DNA of 64,000 bases, taken from the NCBI RefSeq assembly GCF_004151245.1, contig NZ_JUIW01000006.1, positions 246,367 through 310,366 on the forward strand, in the 5' to 3' direction. Each line of letters starts with the position of its first letter. Position 1 is the first letter of the stretch. Below the pieces are notes generated by a model that saw only the letters and a program-made list of their open reading frames with translations, searched no databases and was not told where the DNA came from. The stretch comes from Flavobacterium beibuense. Lineage in GTDB: Bacteria; Bacteroidota; Bacteroidia; Flavobacteriales; Flavobacteriaceae. This document shows, one piece after another, positions 62,801 to 64,000 of this stretch. The translations under genes and the position numbers were made by a program.

Positions 62801-64000
62801 CATCGGTTACAGTTACATTGTAAGTACCGGCAGTTAACCCGGTTAAATCTTCTGTAGTTTCTCCGCCATCCCATTCAAAAGAATAAGGGGCAGTACCACC
62901 TGTTACAGTTAAGTCAATACTACCATTACTGTCACCATAACAGCTAACATTTGTAGCTATTGTAGAAGCACTAAATGCTGTGGTTGGTTCTGTAATTGTT
63001 ACGCTTGCTGTATTTGAACATAAATTATCATCGGTAATAGTTACAGTATATGTTCCGGCAGCAACATCGGCTATAGAAGCCGTAGTGGCTCCGTTGTCCC
63101 AAGAATATGTGTATGGAGGTGTACCACCACTTGCCGAAGCCGTAGCCCCACCATTATTCCCACCATTACAGCTCACGTTTGCATCAACAGTAGCTGATGC
63201 TGTAATTCCGTTTGATACTATGGTTACACTTGCCGTAGCAGTACAACTATTGGCATCAGTTATAGTTACACTATAAGTTCCTGCCGGCACATCTGTTATA
63301 GTAGCTGTGACAGCACTGTTAGACCATTCATAAGTATAAGGAGCGGTACCGCCTGCGGCACTCGCAGTTGCTTGTCCGTTACTGGTATTACATGTTTCAT
63401 TTGAGTTTACAACAGCATTAACAATAAGTGCTGGAAGCTGAGTAATAGTAAAGCTTTGAGAACTTGTACAACCGTTTAGATCGGTTACAGTACAAGTCCA
63501 TGTGCCTGCAGTTAATCCAGATACCGATGTAGTCCCGTCACCTGTAGGGTTACCCGGCGTCCAGTTGTAGGTGTATCCACCTGCACCCCCTGTGGCAGCA
63601 TTAACACTAGCAGTACCTGTTGCACCACCATTACAAGCTACGTTAGTTTGTGAAGAAGGTGTAAGAGATAGTGCTGTAGGCTGATCTACAGTAACAGTTT
63701 TTGTTATCTCGCAGTTACTTGCATCTGTTATGGTACAGGTATAGGTTCCTGCCGCAAGCCCTGAGGCAGTAGCATTTGTGCCTCCCGAAGGAGCCCATGA
63801 ATAAGTGTATGATGGACTACCTCCACTTACCGATACACTTGCAGTACCATTAGTTCCACCGTTACAGCTCACATCTGTTTTTGATGTTGTAGCGCTAAGT
63901 TCAGTGGTAGGCTCATTTACAGTAACAGTTTTTGTTATCTGGCAGTTATTGGCATCAGTTATTGTACAGGTATAAGTCCCTGCCGCCAGCCCTGTGGCGG
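56886..64000 (-). CDS. Giant SprB-repeat/HYR-repeat surface adhesin with T9SS sorting domain, 5' end outside the window
   Basis: The open frame covers ~2,370 codons and continues unbroken through base 64000, so the true start lies beyond the window. The GTG at 63872 is only a valine inside a repeat. From the N-terminal side it holds about six SprB repeats (~72-76 residues each, V-x-CNGG-x-x-G ... GTYxVTVTDxxGC), an Ig-like insertion (61820-62530), about eleven more SprB repeats, five HYR-like repeats, MBG-type domains, a cadherin-like domain and a T9SS type A tail (ARLYPNPVAFGQKLTIEADL). SprB-like proteins are cell-surface adhesins moved by the gliding machinery in Flavobacterium. Whether this one serves gliding or only attachment is unknown. 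Its 3' neighbour is a PorT-like gene. Confidence 0.9.
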   Translation of the reverse strand, partial: ATGLAAGTYTCTITDANNCQITKTVTVNEPTTELSATTSKTDVSCNGGTNGTASVSVSGGSPSYTYSWAPSGGTNATASGLAAGTYTCTITDASNCEITKTVTVDQPTALSLTPSSQTNVACNGGATGTASVNAATGGAGGYTYNWTPGNPTGDGTTSVSGLTAGTWTCTVTDLNGCTSSQSFTITQLPALIVNAVVNSNETCNTSNGQATASAAGGTAPYTYEWSNSAVTATITDVPAGTYSVTITDANSCTATASVTIVSNGITASATVDANVSCNGGNNGGATASASGGTPPYTYSWDNGATTASIADVAAGTYTVTITDDNLCSNTASVTITEPTTAFSASTIATNVSCYGDSNGSIDLTVTGGTAPYSFEWDGGETTEDLTGLTAGTYNVTVTDANGCTTTASRIVFQPMELTASTIVDNNVSVNGGSDGAATVNVIGGTSSYTYAWSNSATTASISGVTAGTYNVVITDANNCTTTASVTITQPIPIVVTGNETCENTTAILTATGADGYEWYDVPVAGTSIASGNEYTTPVLSANTTYYVEAVGFGPQNTVETTFASGNNHRGNMFDVIFTSDQVITGFDISPMGSCPIEVYYKAGTYSGFENNPDAWTLLGSTTVTYTGSPITISVGNLSIPAGQTYSIYVTSATTAVSLNYSNGGSTYSDGTLTVSTGVGLEYPFTQGTGAVYNPRTFNGRIHYKTLIPSGTRETVDVIVNPAPSISYIASDVSCNGGSNGTIDLTVTGGTTPYTFAWSNTAITEDMTGLSAGTYDVTVTDDNGCTATASVTVNEPTVLSASISSQTNVACNGGATGSATVTVTGGTGTYTYSWAPAGGNAATASGLAAGTYTVTVTDGNLCTTNTSVTITEPTTALSASTVATNVSCNGVSNGTIDLTVTGGTAPYAFVWSNSATTEDMTGLAAGTYDVTVTDANGCTTTASVTITQPTALSASISSQTNVACNGGTNGSATVTVTGGTAPYTYSWAPTGGNAATASGLAAGTYTVTVTDGNLCNTTKSVTITQPTVLSAYISSQTNIACNGGTTGSATVTVTGGTAPYTYLWSNSASTATTTGLTAGTYTVLITDANLCTTNSSVTITQPTTALSASAIATNVSCNGSSNGTIDLTVTGGTAPYAFVWSNTAITEDMTGLSAGTYNVTVTDANGCTTTASATVTEPNALIASSVTTAVSCNGGSNGTIDLTVTGGTAPYTFVWSNTATTEDMTGLSAGTYDVTVTDANGCTATASVTINEPTVLSASGVATNVSCNGGSNGTIDLTVTGGTAPYGFVWSNTATTEDMTGLSAGTYDVTVTDAKGCTTTASVTVNEPTALSASISSQTNILCNGAATGSATVTANGGTASYEYLWSNGATTATVAGLEAGTYNVTVTDANGCTANTSVTIDEPTSLNLTILTSNVTCNGGSNGSATATVSGGVAPYSYSWSDSGVVGANPTTLTAGTYTLTVTDDNGCTVDQTITIDEPDALTASFNSVNVSCPGSSDGTATVTVTGGTAPYEYLWSNGASTASLVGLTDGTYTVTITDDNGCTLIDSVTVVTTPDVTAPVADVATLPTVTVECNVPAGMITAPTATDNCVGTLTGTTTDPLIYTTQGTYTITWTYNDGNGNSSTQTQTVIVDDITAPVADLATIPTVTVECSVPAGMITAPTATDNCVGTVTATTTDPLTYTAQGTYTITWTYNDGNGNSSTQTQTVIVDDITAPVADVTTLPTVTVECSVPAGMITAPTATDNCVGTITGTTTSPFTYTAQGTYTITWTYNDGNGNITTQTQTVIVDDITAPVANVATLPTVTVECNVPAGMITAPTATDNCAGTVTATTTDPLTYTAQGTYTITWIYNDGNGNTTTQTQTVVVDDTTAPVADVINLPEIVNYCGVMSDEIPVPTATDNCAGVLNATTTDPLDYTEVGTYVITWTYDDGNGNTTSQTQTVTVEESPLNAVTFDDAEFVYNGTVQSINVNNLPVGATVTYTTSPETGSDNGAVNAGIYTVTAVVMPQPEAFNCAPVTLTATITIERAPQTITFDPLSVKNLETDVDFQLDATASSGLEVYYTYTYTSPDPAANVSSTGWVTLLTSGEITITAHQDGNENYLPAQEVEQPLIIESSDASIFTMVVGDVTYDTPQSNIYHLIDCGDNSDSVEVTIVTEVGATVQPGHTFTIQTPQPGIYTATVTVTSEDGISTETYTVTVERRFDFSDIVVQKFDNVLLVNNNPQNNGGYEFTAYEWYRNGQLVGTEQYYSAGNNSGDMLDPDAEYMVKVTTAQGEVLQTCLGQIFLQHINSARLYPNPVAFGQKLTIEADLPAIELENMTIAVYTLNGALVKEVKSSSRITEIDAPMEEAVYIVMLKSANYSKTFKVIVR
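58160..59340 (-). repeat. Five tandem HYR-like repeats (~78 residues each)
   Basis: Five copies of a unit starting TAPVAD, with VECxVPAGMITAPTATDNC and TYTITWTYNDGNGN. The first four are nearly identical at DNA level; the fifth is more diverged (VNYCGVMSDEIPVPTATDNC). Confidence 0.85.
59340..61820 (-). repeat. SprB repeat array, downstream block (~11 units)
   Basis: Units of about 216-228 bp. Stretches of the antisense text (for example near 60062 and 60290) repeat almost exactly at a 228-bp period, which favours unequal recombination. Confidence 0.85.
61820..62530 (-). other. Non-repeat Ig-like module inserted in the SprB array
   Basis: This ~235-residue segment contains VVTGNETCENTTAILTATGA, a YEWYDVPVAGTSIA motif and IPAGQTYSIYVTSATTAVSL. 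It interrupts the repeat array and resembles the Ig-like modules of other T9SS proteins. Confidence 0.7.
62530..64000 (-). repeat. SprB repeat array, upstream block (six units plus a partial one at the window edge)
   Basis: More diverged SprB units than in the downstream block (cysteine motifs CNTSNGQ, CYGDSNG and VSVNGGSDG replace CNGGSNG in some). The last unit is cut by the window end. Confidence 0.8.

Noticed and set aside
57135..63276. Several plus-strand open frames inside the adhesin region
   Set aside because: They are low-complexity shadows of the repetitive minus-strand gene, with no start context or recognisable domains.
56886..63872. Start of the giant adhesin at the GTG at 63872
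   Set aside because: The codon is a valine inside a SprB repeat and the frame is open upstream to base 64000 with further repeat sequence, so the gene is partial in the window.
59340..64000. CRISPR array or satellite DNA
   Set aside because: The regular repeats are 216-234 bp, stay in frame and encode SprB/HYR domains.
1..64000. tRNA, rRNA or riboswitch genes
   Set aside because: No cloverleaf, rRNA-like stretch or recognisable riboswitch core was seen in the intergenic regions.

Overview
The window looks like chromosomal DNA of a member of the Flavobacteriaceae (Bacteroidota), probably Flavobacterium or a close relative. The evidence is AT-rich DNA, promoters of the TTG-N20-TAnnTTTG type, four secreted proteins with type IX secretion (T9SS) C-terminal sorting domains, a SprB-repeat giant adhesin, a fused CcoN-CcoO cbb3 oxidase and a GH97 glucosidase. 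I see no tRNA, rRNA, CRISPR array, insertion sequence or prophage gene.

Layout: 1-7.2 kb holds the tail of a Bcp-type peroxiredoxin, an AT-rich T9SS protein framed by near-identical terminators, a transglutaminase-like protein, a conserved protein of unknown function, an MBL hydrolase and small envelope proteins. 7.2-11.4 kb is a translationally coupled four-gene cluster (VWA/BatA-like membrane protein, dihydroorotase-like protein lacking its HxH metal ligands, small membrane protein, carboxylesterase). 11.5-14 kb holds a lactonase and a DEAD-box helicase. 14-18.8 kb is a two-component system with a lipoprotein and a polytopic membrane protein, divergent from a secreted coiled-coil/beta-barrel protein. 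18.9-25.3 kb has two T9SS proteins and an APC permease. 25.3-34.3 kb is a xylose locus (xylE-xylB-xylA, GH97, Nudix-type regulator, galM) with decayed gene tails. 34.3-38.1 kb holds cbpA-cbpM-trx and a beta-CASP/ATP-cone nuclease pair. 38.3-49.2 kb is a micro-oxic respiration block (hemN, complete cco locus including a 58-aa ccoS, ccoI, Fnr-type regulator). 49.4-55.8 kb is an RND efflux operon. 55.9-64 kb holds a PorT-type protein and a giant SprB/HYR adhesin that runs off the window.

Two regulatory circuits can be read directly from the DNA. First, the divergent promoters of the two-component operon and the secreted barrel protein each carry the same 14-bp element, TAGGGTTTTRCCTA, in the same orientation to transcription. 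Each lies exactly 37.5 bases upstream of the last G of its -7 box, which suggests a self-activating regulon for the LuxR-type response regulator. Second, TGAYA-N2-4-RTCA palindromes lie exactly 36.5 bases before the -7 box of hemN, ccoS-ccoNOQP and ccoI. This implies one class II-type activator, most simply the Fnr-like protein encoded next to ccoI. The same spacing corrects the start codons of ccoI and fnr.

Three stretches between genes are eroded protein tails: an alpha-L-fucosidase-like C-terminus, an esterase-like C-terminus and a less certain membrane protein. They suggest that a larger glycan-utilisation locus has been lost piece by piece.
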